64,000 bases of DNA from Picosynechococcus sp. PCC 7002 (lineage in GTDB: Bacteria; Cyanobacteriota; Cyanobacteriia; Cyanobacteriales; MRBY01): assembly GCF_963860125.1 (NCBI RefSeq), contig NZ_CAWLFA010000001.1, positions 1 through 64,000 of the forward strand. The letters run 5' to 3'. The notes under the pieces were generated by a model. That model saw nothing but the letters and a program-made list of their open reading frames with translations. It was not told the origin of the DNA and made no database searches. The number at the start of each line of letters is the position of its first letter. The stretch's first letter is position 1. The position numbers and the translations under genes were made by a program. Of the stretch, positions 25,340 through 34,717 are shown one piece after another.

Positions 25340-26419
25340 ATGCAACTGGAAACGATCTTAAGCAACTGGTTAACGGCTCAAGAAACCCAAGCAGCAGACT
25401 TGCTCTACTTACTGGAACAAGCCCAAGCGGATCCAAACCAAGCTGCAGCCCTCGATTATGATCTGAGTCTGGCCGGCATTACCCACCGGGCTAAGGATTT
25501 TTTGGCGATCGCCCCGGAAATTCTCCAGCTTTGTAACACTCTCAAATTCCACGATCAAGGCGCAATTCTCAAAACCCTCTGGGAACTATGGTTGCCCCTG
25601 GCCCAACAAATTCGTACCGCTCGCCAACAGCAGGATCAACCGCTAATCTATGGCATCCTCGGCGGCCAAGGCACAGGCAAAACGACCCTCTGTCGGGTGT
25701 TGCAAACGGTTCTGGCGCAGTGGCAATATCCCTGTGTGGCGATTTCCATTGATGATCTTTACAAAACCTATGCCGAACGTCAGGATTTACGAAAAACTCA
25801 GCCGGAACTAATTTGGCGTGGCCCTCCCGGTACCCACGATGTAGACCTGGGCCTAGAAGTTTTAACGCAACTACAACGGGCCAACCTGGGAGATAAAATT
25901 GCCATTCCCCGCTTCGATAAGTCTTTACATAATGGTGCGGGCGATCGCCTTGGGCCGGAGTGGATTGATCCGGTGGAAATTGTACTTTTTGAAGGCTGGT
26001 TTGTGGGTTGTCGGCCCGTTGCCCCGGAAGTTTTTGAAACAGCCCCAGAACCGATTTTAACCGCAGGCGATCGCCTTTTTGCCCGCCGCATTAACGAGGC
26101 TTTAGCAGAATATGTTCCCCTGTGGGAAAAGCTGGATCGGTTGTTGGTGCTCTCCCCGGAAGATTATCGTCTGAGTAAACAGTGGCGCAAGGATGCAGAA
26201 CACCAAATGATCGCCCAGGGTAAAACGGGAATGAGTGATGCAGAAATTGATCAGTTTGTGGATTATTTTTGGCGATCGCTCCACCCAGAACTTTTTATTC
26301 AGCCCCTCACCCAAAATTCCCATTGGACAGATCTGGTGATTGAAATTGATGCCGCCCATCGCCCCCACAAAATCTATCACCCCAGCGATTTAAAGTCAGT
26401 TTCTCTTTTCCCTCGCTAG
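25340..26419 (+). CDS. glyK: D-glycerate 3-kinase (plant/cyanobacterial GlyK type)
   Basis: This enzyme phosphorylates glycerate to 3-phosphoglycerate, the last step of photorespiratory salvage. The P-loop GILGGQGTGKTTL is near residues 112-124, then ISIDDLYKT and RGPPGTHDVDLG, both typical of the GLYK group. From ATG 25340 the product has 359 residues; a TTG further upstream would add nine with no clear ribosome-binding site. It lies alone, convergent with lysE, only 25 bases apart. Confidence 0.9.
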   Translation: MQLETILSNWLTAQETQAADLLYLLEQAQADPNQAAALDYDLSLAGITHRAKDFLAIAPEILQLCNTLKFHDQGAILKTLWELWLPLAQQIRTARQQQDQPLIYGILGGQGTGKTTLCRVLQTVLAQWQYPCVAISIDDLYKTYAERQDLRKTQPELIWRGPPGTHDVDLGLEVLTQLQRANLGDKIAIPRFDKSLHNGAGDRLGPEWIDPVEIVLFEGWFVGCRPVAPEVFETAPEPILTAGDRLFARRINEALAEYVPLWEKLDRLLVLSPEDYRLSKQWRKDAEHQMIAQGKTGMSDAEIDQFVDYFWRSLHPELFIQPLTQNSHWTDLVIEIDAAHRPHKIYHPSDLKSVSLFPR

Positions 26420-26444
26420 ATTCAACATGGGTTGTTGGCAAAAA

Positions 26445-27062
26445 TCACTGCTTGAAAATCAGATAAGTGCCACCACAAACCATTGCTGTTCCTGCCGCGA
26501 CCCTACCTGCTTTTTGAGCCTTGGGTGATTTGACTCGCTTGACTAATTGTTCTGCAAAATAAGCGTACACAGCTTTGACTCCTCCCACCGTCACAATGGT
26601 GGTAAGCACAATGGTGATTGCTTCAGAAGATCCAAGAGTTTTCAGATCAACGATTGCCGGAAATAAGCTGGCATAGAAAAAAATAGCCTTAAGATCCCCA
26701 AGGGTAAGAGCAAACCCACTCAGAAAACTTTCCAAAAAATTTGTGCGACGTTGATTGTTTACCTTGAATTCAAAAGTCTGTTTTGTCCGAATTAAGCCGA
26801 TCCCCAGCCAAATTAGGTAAAGTCCCCCCATGATTTTAATGAGGGTAAATACTGAGCCGAGTTGTTGCGCTAACGCACTCAACCCCAACAAAGCAAGGCA
26901 GACAAAGACTAAATCTCCAGCGACAATCCCAGAGGCCACAGCCAAGCCATTGCGAAAACCTGCCGTCGCAGAACGGGTCACAACAAGGGCAACACTGGTA
27001 CTAGGCAGTGCCGCCAACGCGATCATTGTTGTAAAGAAGTAAACAAAATTTAAATAGTCCAT
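26445..27062 (-). CDS. LysE-family membrane exporter
   Basis: The 205-residue protein from ATG 27062 is strongly hydrophobic, with about six predicted helices. The opening FVYFFTTMIALAALPSTSV and the second block GLAVASGIVAGDLVFVCLALLG, with VFTLIKIMGGLYLIWLG, match the LysE/RhtB translocator family, which exports amino acids or related small compounds. The substrate is unknown. The start is divergent from csaB (131 bases between). The frame open to 27119 adds no membrane sequence, so I rejected it. Confidence 0.87.
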   Translation of the reverse strand: MDYLNFVYFFTTMIALAALPSTSVALVVTRSATAGFRNGLAVASGIVAGDLVFVCLALLGLSALAQQLGSVFTLIKIMGGLYLIWLGIGLIRTKQTFEFKVNNQRRTNFLESFLSGFALTLGDLKAIFFYASLFPAIVDLKTLGSSEAITIVLTTIVTVGGVKAVYAYFAEQLVKRVKSPKAQKAGRVAAGTAMVCGGTYLIFKQ

Positions 27063-27193
27063 GGACGCATTCAAGCCTCTGTTGAAGATTTTTGTTTCTA
27101 GGGGGACATAGCCCGTCACTCAACTTTAGGCGGACAATTGGGCGCAATCAAACACGCCGATATAATAAAGCCTATCTTTTCGTTAACGACACA

Positions 27194-28225
27194 ATGCCAA
27201 ATGTTGTTCTGTGTGGCTATTACGGTCAGGGAAATGCCGGGGATGAAGCCCTGCTATTGACTCTGTTGCAGATGTTGCCCCCTGGGGTGAAGCCCATTGT
27301 CCTCTCCCACAATCCCACCGCTACTGCCCAAGCCTATGGTGTGACTGCAATTCCCCACAAATCCTGGGCAACCCTCAAGGCGATCGCCAAAGCAGATGGT
27401 TTTATCTTTGGGGGCGGCAGTTTATTGCAGGATGTCACGAGTTTAGGAAGCCTGCTATATTACGCCGGTTTGATGAAATGGGCGCAACTCCTAGGGAAAA
27501 AGACCATCGCCTGGGGCCAGGGCATCGGCCCGTTGCAGTCTAGTTTGGCGAATCAGGTTACGCGCTTTGTTCTCCGGGGTTGCACAGAAATCACCGTGCG
27601 GGATCAGGCTTCAGCAGATTTATTAAAAAATTGGCAGATTCCCCACAGGCTCGCCCCAGATCCGGTGTGGGCTTTAGCAGCAAAATCTTTTCTGGAAATG
27701 CCAGGTTTACCCCGTCCCCGCATTGCGGTCAATCTCCGCTCCCACCGCACTTTAACACCCCAAAAAATTGCCGTTCTGGGGGAAGCCCTCAAACAATTTC
27801 AACGGCAGCATCAGGCCAGTGTGATTCTTGTGCCGTTTCAAAAAAGCCAAGACGAGGCGATCGCCAAGCAACTTTACGACGAATTAGCAGAACCCAAGGC
27901 GATTATTACCCCATTGCAACCGCAACAGTACAAAAGCCTTTTTGCCCAAGTGGATTTTCTGATTGGGATGCGTCTCCATAGTCTGATCCTTGCCGCCGCC
28001 GCTTGTCCCTGCTTTGCCCTGAGCTACGATCCCAAGGTGGCCCAGCTACAGCAACAATGTCACCTCCCTGGCCTTGATCTGGATCAACTGCCCCGCGATG
28101 CAACTGCGATTACTGAACAGTGGACAGCCGCTTTGCAAACCGCCGAAAAGCTGACCCCAGCCCAGCAGCAAACGATTCAATCCCAGGTACAGACCCATCA
28201 GGAAATACTGACAATCTTTCTTTAA
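27194..28225 (+). CDS. csaB: Polysaccharide pyruvyl transferase CsaB
   Basis: CsaB adds pyruvate ketals to cell-surface polysaccharides, which in Gram-positive bacteria anchors S-layer proteins; in cyanobacteria the acceptor is not certain. From ATG 27194 the 343-residue protein opens VVLCGYYGQGNAGDEALLL, with later IFGGGSLLQDVTSLGSLLYY, IAWGQGIGPL and the C-terminal VDFLIGMRLHSLILAAAA block, all typical of the family. The upstream frame to 27092 lacks family sequence, so I used the internal ATG. It stands alone in this region. Confidence 0.9.
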   Translation: MPNVVLCGYYGQGNAGDEALLLTLLQMLPPGVKPIVLSHNPTATAQAYGVTAIPHKSWATLKAIAKADGFIFGGGSLLQDVTSLGSLLYYAGLMKWAQLLGKKTIAWGQGIGPLQSSLANQVTRFVLRGCTEITVRDQASADLLKNWQIPHRLAPDPVWALAAKSFLEMPGLPRPRIAVNLRSHRTLTPQKIAVLGEALKQFQRQHQASVILVPFQKSQDEAIAKQLYDELAEPKAIITPLQPQQYKSLFAQVDFLIGMRLHSLILAAAACPCFALSYDPKVAQLQQQCHLPGLDLDQLPRDATAITEQWTAALQTAEKLTPAQQQTIQSQVQTHQEILTIFL

Positions 28226-28317
28226 AAATGCGTTCGGTTTTGACGCCTAGGATGCGATCGCCGAAAAAATTGTTGATAATGGGCGTAAAAGTACTCTAAC
28301 TGGAAAATCTTCACATA

Positions 28318-28854
28318 ATGGGTAGTAAATCCAAAACTAAGACCAAAGCCAAAGAAGAAGTAGCCATGAGCACTGTCTCTGGCCCGATGCCCATCAACAC
28401 TGGCATTAGCGAAGCCGATCGAGAGGCGATCGCCAAAGGCTTAAGCCACCTCCTCGCCGACACTTACACCCTCTATCTCAAAACCCATAATTTCCACTGG
28501 AACGTCACTGGGCCAATGTTCCAGACCCTCCACCTCCTCTTTGAAACCCAGTACAACGAACTCGCCCTGGCCGTAGATCTCATTGCCGAACGTATCCGCG
28601 CCCTGGGTGTACCGGCCCCCGGTACCTACCAAGAATTTGCCGAACTCTCCGCCATCCCCGAAGGCACAGGAGTACCCACTGCCGAAGAAATGATTCGTCT
28701 TTTGGTAGAAGGCCAAGAAACCGTTGTCCGCACTGCCCGCTCCATCTTCCCCACCGTGGACAAGGCCAACGACGAACCCACCGCCGATCTGCTCACCCAA
28801 CGGATGCAGGTTCACGAAAAAAATGCCTGGATGCTCCGGAGTTTGTTGGGCTAG
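28318..28854 (+). CDS. dpsA: Dps-family ferritin-like protein
   Basis: Dps proteins form 12-subunit cages that store iron and use peroxide to oxidise Fe(II). The intersubunit ferroxidase residues are in KTHNFHWNVTGPMFQTLH (residues about 57-74) and FETQYNELALAVDLIAERI. The 178-residue protein has a Lys-rich tail at its start (SKSKTKTKAKEE), as in Dps proteins that bind DNA. ATG 28366 would give a shorter form without this tail; the longer frame has a plausible start at 28318. It is followed after about 100 bases by the tmRNA. Confidence 0.9.
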   Translation: MGSKSKTKTKAKEEVAMSTVSGPMPINTGISEADREAIAKGLSHLLADTYTLYLKTHNFHWNVTGPMFQTLHLLFETQYNELALAVDLIAERIRALGVPAPGTYQEFAELSAIPEGTGVPTAEEMIRLLVEGQETVVRTARSIFPTVDKANDEPTADLLTQRMQVHEKNAWMLRSLLG

Positions 28855-28933
28855 AACTTCTTACGAGAAAAAATGGGAGGCGATCGCGAACTTGATAGCG
28901 GGTTTCCCCCCCCTAAGAACCAAGGCCCAATGC

Positions 28934-28939
28934 TATACT
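28934..28939 (+). promoter_or_regulatory. Candidate -10 box of the tmRNA gene
   Basis: TATACT lies 13 bases before the mature 5' end of the tmRNA (28953), leaving room for a short leader removed by RNase P. No convincing -35 hexamer was seen 17 bases upstream, so this is a weak assignment. Confidence 0.4.
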
Positions 28940-28952
28940 AAATACATTGCAC

Positions 28953-29345
28953 GGGGCCGCAACGGTTTCGACAGGTTGGCGAAAGCTTCCACTGTGATGC
29001 AGGTCGAGAGTGGGTCTCCTCTCGCAAATCAAAGATCCAAACAAAATGTAACTGCGAACAACATCGTTCCTTTCGCTCGCAAAGCTGCTGCTGTAGCTTA
29101 ATAAGAACACCTTAACTTAGGTTCGAGCATTCATAATTCGACTCCGTTAAGGATTATGACTAAACCCCCAACGGATGCTCTCTAGGAATACATCTGGTTT
29201 GCACTAGAGCTAAGACTAGACCAGAGATTCTTGGCGACTCGGAACAAGCAGTCGTTCCCGTTCTGAGGATTAGAAGAACTAAACCTGTGAATGAGCTAGG
29301 GGTGAATACCCAGTTTGGACAGCAGTTCGACTCTGCTCGGCTCCA
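28953..29345 (+). ncRNA. ssrA: Transfer-messenger RNA (tmRNA)
   Basis: tmRNA rescues stalled ribosomes and tags the incomplete protein for proteolysis. The 5' end GGGGCCGCAACGGTTTCGACAGG and the 3' end with T-arm AGCAG-TTCGACT-CTGCT plus CGGCTCC are both present. The acceptor stem GGGGCCG pairs with CGGCTCC with one G-U pair. The tag frame runs from GCG 29054 to GCT 29096-29098, encoding ANNIVPFARKAAAVA, followed by TAATAA. A terminator follows. Ends are set by pairing, so exact processing is inferred. CCA is not fully encoded. Confidence 0.97.
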
Positions 29346-29366
29346 TTTCTTTTGATCAGTTACAAC

Positions 29367-29402
29367 AAAAAGCCCCCTAAATTAAACGAGGGGGTTTTGT
29401 TT
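29367..29402 (+). terminator. Rho-independent terminator of tmRNA
   Basis: GCCCCCT-AAATTAAAC-GAGGGGG followed by TTTTGTTTT, just after the 3' end of the tmRNA. The A-run before the stem means it can also act on the opposite strand, where the CNNM gene ends at 29424. Confidence 0.85.
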
Positions 29403-29423
29403 TGCCTTAAAGCCTAGCGAATT

Positions 29424-30743
29424 TTAAGCTTGGTCAAGTTCCTTGGCATCCAGCAGCGAAACCAAAACTTTGTCCACCCTTGCGCCGTCCATGTCCACTA
29501 CCTCAAAGCGGATCCCACTCCACTCAAAATGCTCACCCGATTGGGGAATATGGTTTAGGAGGTGCGTCATAAATCCGCCTAAAGTATGGAATGCTCCTGT
29601 GTCTTCATCGGGGAGCGTTTTCTTTTCCAACAAGGCTTTCAATTCATCAATGTCTAAAAGTCCATCTAATAGCCAGGAATTGTCATCCCGCTGAATAATC
29701 ATCGGTTCCTCATCGTGTTCCATAGAGGGCAAGTCCCCAACGATCGCCTCCATCAGGTCATTCAACGTCACCAAACCTTCGATCCCGCCATATTCATCTG
29801 TGACCAAAGCAATGTGAATCCCTGTGGCTTTGAATTGTTCAATCACACTCAGGGTACGTGTTCCTTCGGAAATGTAAAGGGGAGGTTGGAGCATCGCTTG
29901 TATATCGATGGGCTGACCCGATAGTTGCGCACTTAATAGGGTTGTCCCTCGCACTGTCCCCAGGCAATGGTCAAGGGTGTCGCGACCTACAGGAAACCGG
30001 GAATGGTTACTCTCCATCACTTCTTTGAGGTTTTCTTCTAGGGGAGCGGTGATATCTAGCCACACAATGTCTGTGCGGGGGGTCATCATGGCTTTAATGG
30101 GGCGATCGCCTAGTCGAAAAACCCGTTGAACAATGTCATGCTCTGCCGCCTCAAAGAGACCGGATTCTGCCCCTTGACGAATCAAAACCTTAATTTCTTC
30201 TTCTGTGATGTCCGGTTCATTGGAATCCTGAATCCCCAAAAGATGTAACAGAGCCTCCGTTGAACTGCCCAAGATCCGTACTAATGGCGTTGTTAAACGA
30301 GACAGCCAGCGCATGGGCTTAGCGACAGTACAGGCAATTTTTTCCGGAGCATTAAGGGCAATCCGTTTTGGCACTAATTCCCCAATGACGAGGGATAGAT
30401 AGGTGATAATTGTCACCACGATCACCACGCTAATGGCTTCACTGTAGGGTTGTAAGCGCGGGATATTATCAAAAGCAGGCTTGAGGCGTTGGGCAATGGT
30501 TGCACCACCCACTGCGCCGCTCAGGATACCGATTAAGGTGATGCCAATTTGTACAGTCGAGAGAAATTCATTCGGATTATTCGCTAATTTCAGCGCCGCT
30601 CTCGCTTTTACGTTTCCTTGCTCTAACAGTTGCTCTAATCGGATTTTTCGGGCAGAAACGACGGCAATCTCTGAACCGGAAAAGATGCCATTCAGGATAG
30701 TTAGCAGAAGAATGACCAAAATTTCAAGGACACTCGAAGACAT
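29424..30743 (-). CDS. CNNM/CorC-type (hemolysin family) membrane protein
   Basis: The 439-residue protein has the full layout: an N-terminal DUF21 (CNNM) membrane domain with helices such as LEILVILLLTILNGIFSGSEIAVVSA, and VVIVVTIITYLSLVIGELVPKRIALN with the conserved GELVPK. Two CBS domains follow (MMTPRTDIVWLD and LVTDEYGGIEGLVTLNDLMEAIVGD). The C-terminal CorC_HlyC domain ends the protein. Members transport or sense Mg2+/Co2+; the hemolysin name is historical. Start ATG 30743. It converges with the tmRNA. Confidence 0.9.
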   Translation of the reverse strand: MSSSVLEILVILLLTILNGIFSGSEIAVVSARKIRLEQLLEQGNVKARAALKLANNPNEFLSTVQIGITLIGILSGAVGGATIAQRLKPAFDNIPRLQPYSEAISVVIVVTIITYLSLVIGELVPKRIALNAPEKIACTVAKPMRWLSRLTTPLVRILGSSTEALLHLLGIQDSNEPDITEEEIKVLIRQGAESGLFEAAEHDIVQRVFRLGDRPIKAMMTPRTDIVWLDITAPLEENLKEVMESNHSRFPVGRDTLDHCLGTVRGTTLLSAQLSGQPIDIQAMLQPPLYISEGTRTLSVIEQFKATGIHIALVTDEYGGIEGLVTLNDLMEAIVGDLPSMEHDEEPMIIQRDDNSWLLDGLLDIDELKALLEKKTLPDEDTGAFHTLGGFMTHLLNHIPQSGEHFEWSGIRFEVVDMDGARVDKVLVSLLDAKELDQA

Positions 30744-30884
30744 GGTGGCAAATCAAAAACAAATGAGTCTCTTTAGCATAAGGGGTGATTGTGGGAAAAG
30801 GTGTAAATTCCTGGTTTAACCCTCGCCGTCGTTGAGATGGGTCATGACCCCTTGATTGATCCCAACCTTGCTTTTGGTGACAAA

Positions 30885-31730
30885 CTATGTACGATCTAGT
30901 TCTGCAAGGATGGCGATCGCCTGCTGACAAAGTTCTGCATGACACGGCCCATTAGACGCCATAATGCCGCCCCACTTCACCACATCGCCTTGGTTATAGA
31001 GCACTTCATTGCCTGCAAAATAACTAAATTTTCCACCTGCTTCCGTGAGGATTAGTTCCGGGGCCGCAAAATCCCAATCTTTTGCTGCAGATTTCCCCGA
31101 TAGAGAAATATAAACATCGGATTTTTGTTCGAGAATATGGGCAATTTTACAGCCGACACTCCCCACATAATTTCTATCTTTAAAGGGTAGGCGATCTAAC
31201 AAATCCTGGAAGCGTTGATCCCGGTGGGTACGGCTGGCGACTAAATATAAATCTTCTGGTTGATTGCGCTCAGAAACTTTAATTGGGGTGACGGTGCCAT
31301 CACGAGTTTCCACAAAAGTGCCATTCCCTTTCGACGCGAAATAAAGCTTTTCTGCTTCGGGGACGACCACTACCGCAATGACCGGGCGACCTTCATGAAC
31401 AAGGCAAATGTGAACGGCATATTCTCCCGTTTGGTCAATAAAATCACGGGTGCCATCGAGGGGATCAATAATCCACACCCAAGGATGTTCAACTTTATTG
31501 CCGTCGTAGGTTTCTTCGCTGAGATAGGCAAAATCTTCAGTGCCTAACTTTTCCTGAAACGCTTCCAGAATATAGTGATTTGCTGCTAAATCTGCCTTGG
31601 TGACAGGGCCATCTTTTTTATCAGAAATATTTTTAATATCTCCTTTGTAATAACTTTGGAGAACATCCCCTGCACCCCAACCGATTTGTCGGGCGATCGC
31701 CAAAACTTCCGTTAACTTTTGCTGATCCAT
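30885..31730 (-). CDS. cysQ: 3'(2'),5'-bisphosphate nucleotidase/inositol-monophosphatase family protein (CysQ-like)
   Basis: CysQ removes the 3'-phosphate from PAP, a by-product of sulfate assimilation. The metal-binding motifs are in order: DGPVTKADLAAN, YLSEET, WIIDPLDGTRDFI (about residues 85-97) and KDWDFAAPELILTEAGG. The 281-residue length is typical. The call as CysQ over inositol monophosphatase rests on overall pattern and is less sure than the superfamily. The start ATG 31730 is 74 bases downstream of the lysS stop on the same strand. Confidence 0.85.
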   Translation of the reverse strand: MDQQKLTEVLAIARQIGWGAGDVLQSYYKGDIKNISDKKDGPVTKADLAANHYILEAFQEKLGTEDFAYLSEETYDGNKVEHPWVWIIDPLDGTRDFIDQTGEYAVHICLVHEGRPVIAVVVVPEAEKLYFASKGNGTFVETRDGTVTPIKVSERNQPEDLYLVASRTHRDQRFQDLLDRLPFKDRNYVGSVGCKIAHILEQKSDVYISLSGKSAAKDWDFAAPELILTEAGGKFSYFAGNEVLYNQGDVVKWGGIMASNGPCHAELCQQAIAILAELDRT

Positions 31731-31803
31731 AATTCCGCAGGAATAAGTTTAAATATTGCCTAGAATGAAGAAGGTTTTTGTTCAAAAAATAAAGAGTATC
31801 CGC

Positions 31804-33420
31804 TTACATTTCACCAAGGTCAGAAACCTGAGGAAGTTTCTTATCTTCAGCGATGTCAGAGAGTTTGAGGCCCCTATCACCAGAAAGCGTCTCATCTCGT
31901 ATTCCACGAAAACGATCCTTAAGCAGTGGGAAAGCAATCACATCGCGGATACTTTCGGCATTAGTCAACAACATCACTAGGCGATCAATCCCAATTCCTA
32001 GACCAACCGTGGGAGGCATGCCGTATTCCAGTGCTGTGACAAAATCCTCATCCACATCACAGGCTTCCTCGTCCCCCGCTGCTTTCTTGGCCGCTTGTTC
32101 TTCCAACCGTTGCCGTTGATCGACGGGATCCGTTAACTCAGAGAAACCATTGGCAAGTTCTCGGCCCACAATAAACAATTCAAAACGCTCCGTTAAACCC
32201 GGTTTATCGCGGTGGGGCTTGGCGAGGGGAGACACTTCCACAGGATATTCCGTCACAAAAGTGGGCTGAATTAAAGTTGCTTCTACCTTTTGCTCGAAGG
32301 CTTCATTCAGTAATTGCCCGATGGTTTTACATTTTTCGGGAATGTGCATTCCTACAGATTCAGCGGCTTGCTTTGCGGCGTTAAGGTCATCAAAGCTGAG
32401 GAAATTGATCCCTGTGGCTTCCTGAACGAGGTTTTGCATGGTTTCCCGGCGCCAGGGAGTACCCACATCAACGATCACCTCACCATAGGGCAGTTGAGCT
32501 TGACCGACGATGTCCTTCGCAAGGGTACGAATTAGATCTTCTGTGAGATCCATCATGTCGAAATAGTCACCATAGGCTTGGTAGACTTCGATGGAGGTAA
32601 ATTCGGGGTTGTGCTTAGTGGAAACGCCCTCATTACGGAAGATGCGCCCCAGTTCAAAGACCCGCTCAAAGCCACCGACGACCAAGCGCTTCAGGTGTAA
32701 TTCCGTGGCGATCCGCAGATAGAGCGGCATATCAAGGGTGTTGTGGTGGGTAATGAAAGGACGGGCTTCTGCGCCGCCAGCTTCAGCTTGGAGGACGGGA
32801 GTTTCAATTTCAAGGAAATCGCGGTCTTCAAGATAACGGCGGATGGCGGCAGTAATTTTGGCGCGACGGCGGAATGTCTCTTTTACTTGGGGGTTAATAA
32901 TCAGATCAACGTAACGCTGACGGTAGCGTTTTTCGATGTCGGTGAGGCCATGCCATTTGTCCGGGAGAGGCAGCAGGGATTTGGTGAGCATGGCAAATTG
33001 GCTCACTTTAATGGAGAGTTCCCCTTTTTCGGTGCGCTTGATAATACCTTTGACACCAATAATATCGCCGACGTCGGTGAGTTTTTTGAGGTGGTTGAAT
33101 GCGCCTTCGAGGTCGGGCATTCCGCCATTAATTAATTTCTTATCGAGGTAAAGCTGGATCGTGCCAGTTTCGTCCTGGAGGCTAAAAAACGCAAGTTTAC
33201 CGAAGACACGACGGGCGAGAATTCTCCCAGCAATGGATACGGTGTCTTCGACTTCTTCTCCAGCTTCGATGTCTTTATATTTTTCCTGTAGTTCGGCGGT
33301 GTGGTGGCTGATCTCCCATTTGTAGGCGTAGGGATTCATGGCGATCGCCTTGAGTTGATCAACCTTTTCTAATCGGGTAGCGCGAATGTCATCGAGGGAG
33401 GAATGGCTAGACTCAGACAT
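31804..33420 (-). CDS. lysS: Lysyl-tRNA synthetase, class II
   Basis: This class II synthetase charges tRNA-Lys. The N-terminal OB-fold anticodon-binding domain (AGRILARRVFGKLAFFSLQDETG) precedes the catalytic domain. Motif 2 is FRNEGVSTKHNPEFTSIE and motif 3 is GLGIGIDRLVMLLT. The 538 residues exceed the usual 500 or so, owing to an acidic and basic insertion/tail after GIRDETLS. The start ATG 33420 is clear. It precedes cysQ by 73 bases and may share its transcript. Confidence 0.97.
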   Translation of the reverse strand: MSESSHSSLDDIRATRLEKVDQLKAIAMNPYAYKWEISHHTAELQEKYKDIEAGEEVEDTVSIAGRILARRVFGKLAFFSLQDETGTIQLYLDKKLINGGMPDLEGAFNHLKKLTDVGDIIGVKGIIKRTEKGELSIKVSQFAMLTKSLLPLPDKWHGLTDIEKRYRQRYVDLIINPQVKETFRRRAKITAAIRRYLEDRDFLEIETPVLQAEAGGAEARPFITHHNTLDMPLYLRIATELHLKRLVVGGFERVFELGRIFRNEGVSTKHNPEFTSIEVYQAYGDYFDMMDLTEDLIRTLAKDIVGQAQLPYGEVIVDVGTPWRRETMQNLVQEATGINFLSFDDLNAAKQAAESVGMHIPEKCKTIGQLLNEAFEQKVEATLIQPTFVTEYPVEVSPLAKPHRDKPGLTERFELFIVGRELANGFSELTDPVDQRQRLEEQAAKKAAGDEEACDVDEDFVTALEYGMPPTVGLGIGIDRLVMLLTNAESIRDVIAFPLLKDRFRGIRDETLSGDRGLKLSDIAEDKKLPQVSDLGEM

Positions 33421-33503
33421 GGGAAAATTAAAGACTGTGAAGGCTCGTCGCAGAACTCGGTTATTATAACGGCTTCGTTCTCAAAACAGAACCGCCACGG
33501 CCT

Positions 33504-34478
33504 TTAACTCACGGGGAGCGAGAATAGCCCAGGGGAATTTGGGGTGTTAAGGTGCCGGAGGAAGCCGAGGAAAAATTGGGCCGCCGCTTCGGTGGCATAG
33601 GCACGGAAGGGCAGGGGGGGTTGAGGATTACCGTAGCTCTGCACCGCTTTGATCACAATGGCAGGACAGTCTATTGCAGTAGCCAGGGTTGTGGCGGCGG
33701 CACTGCCGATATCTAGGCCAAATAGGTGAGTCTGGGTCGCAAAAGGATCCTCCTCGGTCTGGAAATTGGTATGGGTCACATCGGCGATCGCCCCTAAATG
33801 CACGCTGGGAACCGCTGGATCGTGGGGGAAACCCGTCGCTAAATGGAGCGCGTGATTATCACGGATTAAATCGATGGCCAAGGCCGTGAGGCGAACCGGG
33901 TCGGCAGTGAGTAATTTTTCGGTGACTAATTGCTCGAAAATCAAAGGCCAGTCAGGGCAGTGGTGGCGGCGCTCAGGGTGGGCCTGGGGTGGGGGGCAAT
34001 GGTCAGGCTTGAGTTCGTGGTCGTAGAGAGTGTGGAGTAACCAGCCCCGCTGGTGCAAGCTTGATTTAGGACGCGGCGTTTGGATTTGCTGTTGCCAAGC
34101 GCTAGATTGCCCCAAGAGTCGTCCTTGCCAAGGTTGGGCGAGGATGTAAGCGGAGTCACTGGTGCGGTTTGCCGTTGGTAGCGTGAAAATTTTCTGGGCA
34201 ACGATAATATCCCCTAAAACAACTTTGGCCGGATTGCCGCGACAGATGCCAACCATCACAATCAACTGCGGCTTTAGATGGTCGCCTAGGGAAATAAGAC
34301 GCTGGGGATTAGCAAGGGATTTGGCAGAAAGATGCACAAGGGCGAGTTGTAACCCGTTGTAGTTGGTGGCGAGGTAGGGAGTACCACAAGGGGTTAAGGT
34401 TTCCTGCCAGGGGTGATGGATCGCCCTTTGGAGCGCAAGAAACTCATCGGGAAAAACCGTAAGACAAAGAATTTTCAT
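33504..34478 (-). CDS. Nucleoside phosphorylase-like protein
   Basis: From ATG 34478 the product has 324 residues. The segments MKILCLTVFPDEFLALQ, QLIVMVGICRGNPAKVVLGDIIVAQ and the C-terminal GLDIGSAAATTLATAIDCPAIVIKAV suggest the PNP/UDP phosphorylase family 1 fold (COG0775-type), where the central GI-G-N segment forms the phosphate site. The middle part (residues 120-190) is unusual and His/Pro-rich (DHCPPPQAHPERRHHCPD). The substrate is unknown; similar proteins have been linked to signalling in bacterial defence effectors, but nothing here shows that. The first ten residues upstream of 34478 look non-coding. Confidence 0.65.
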   Translation of the reverse strand: MKILCLTVFPDEFLALQRAIHHPWQETLTPCGTPYLATNYNGLQLALVHLSAKSLANPQRLISLGDHLKPQLIVMVGICRGNPAKVVLGDIIVAQKIFTLPTANRTSDSAYILAQPWQGRLLGQSSAWQQQIQTPRPKSSLHQRGWLLHTLYDHELKPDHCPPPQAHPERRHHCPDWPLIFEQLVTEKLLTADPVRLTALAIDLIRDNHALHLATGFPHDPAVPSVHLGAIADVTHTNFQTEEDPFATQTHLFGLDIGSAAATTLATAIDCPAIVIKAVQSYGNPQPPLPFRAYATEAAAQFFLGFLRHLNTPNSPGLFSLPVS

Positions 34479-34717
34479 GGCATGGGCCGCAAGACAATAC
34501 TGGCGCAAATGACCGCAGGAAATTTCAAAAATTGCGCCTTTAAAATTAACGGGAAAAAAGGGGCAAATTTTAGGATCCTGTATCTCTATTGTAATCTGAC
34601 CTCTTGGTGATAGATCTCGCTAAAAGGAAGGCGATCGCCCCTGGGCTTTGTCAGGCAACTTTACAGTCTGAAACATTTGGCCGATAATCATTGGGGCATT
34701 CCACACCGTAGCGATCC

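Noticed and set aside
28724..29101. Open frame of 125 codons spanning the end of dps and the tmRNA
   Set aside because: It merges an out-of-frame part of dps with the tmRNA tag frame; only the tag codons are translated.
34509..34717. Short open frames upstream of trpS
   Set aside because: Low similarity to any protein pattern; the 209-base gap is better read as a promoter region.
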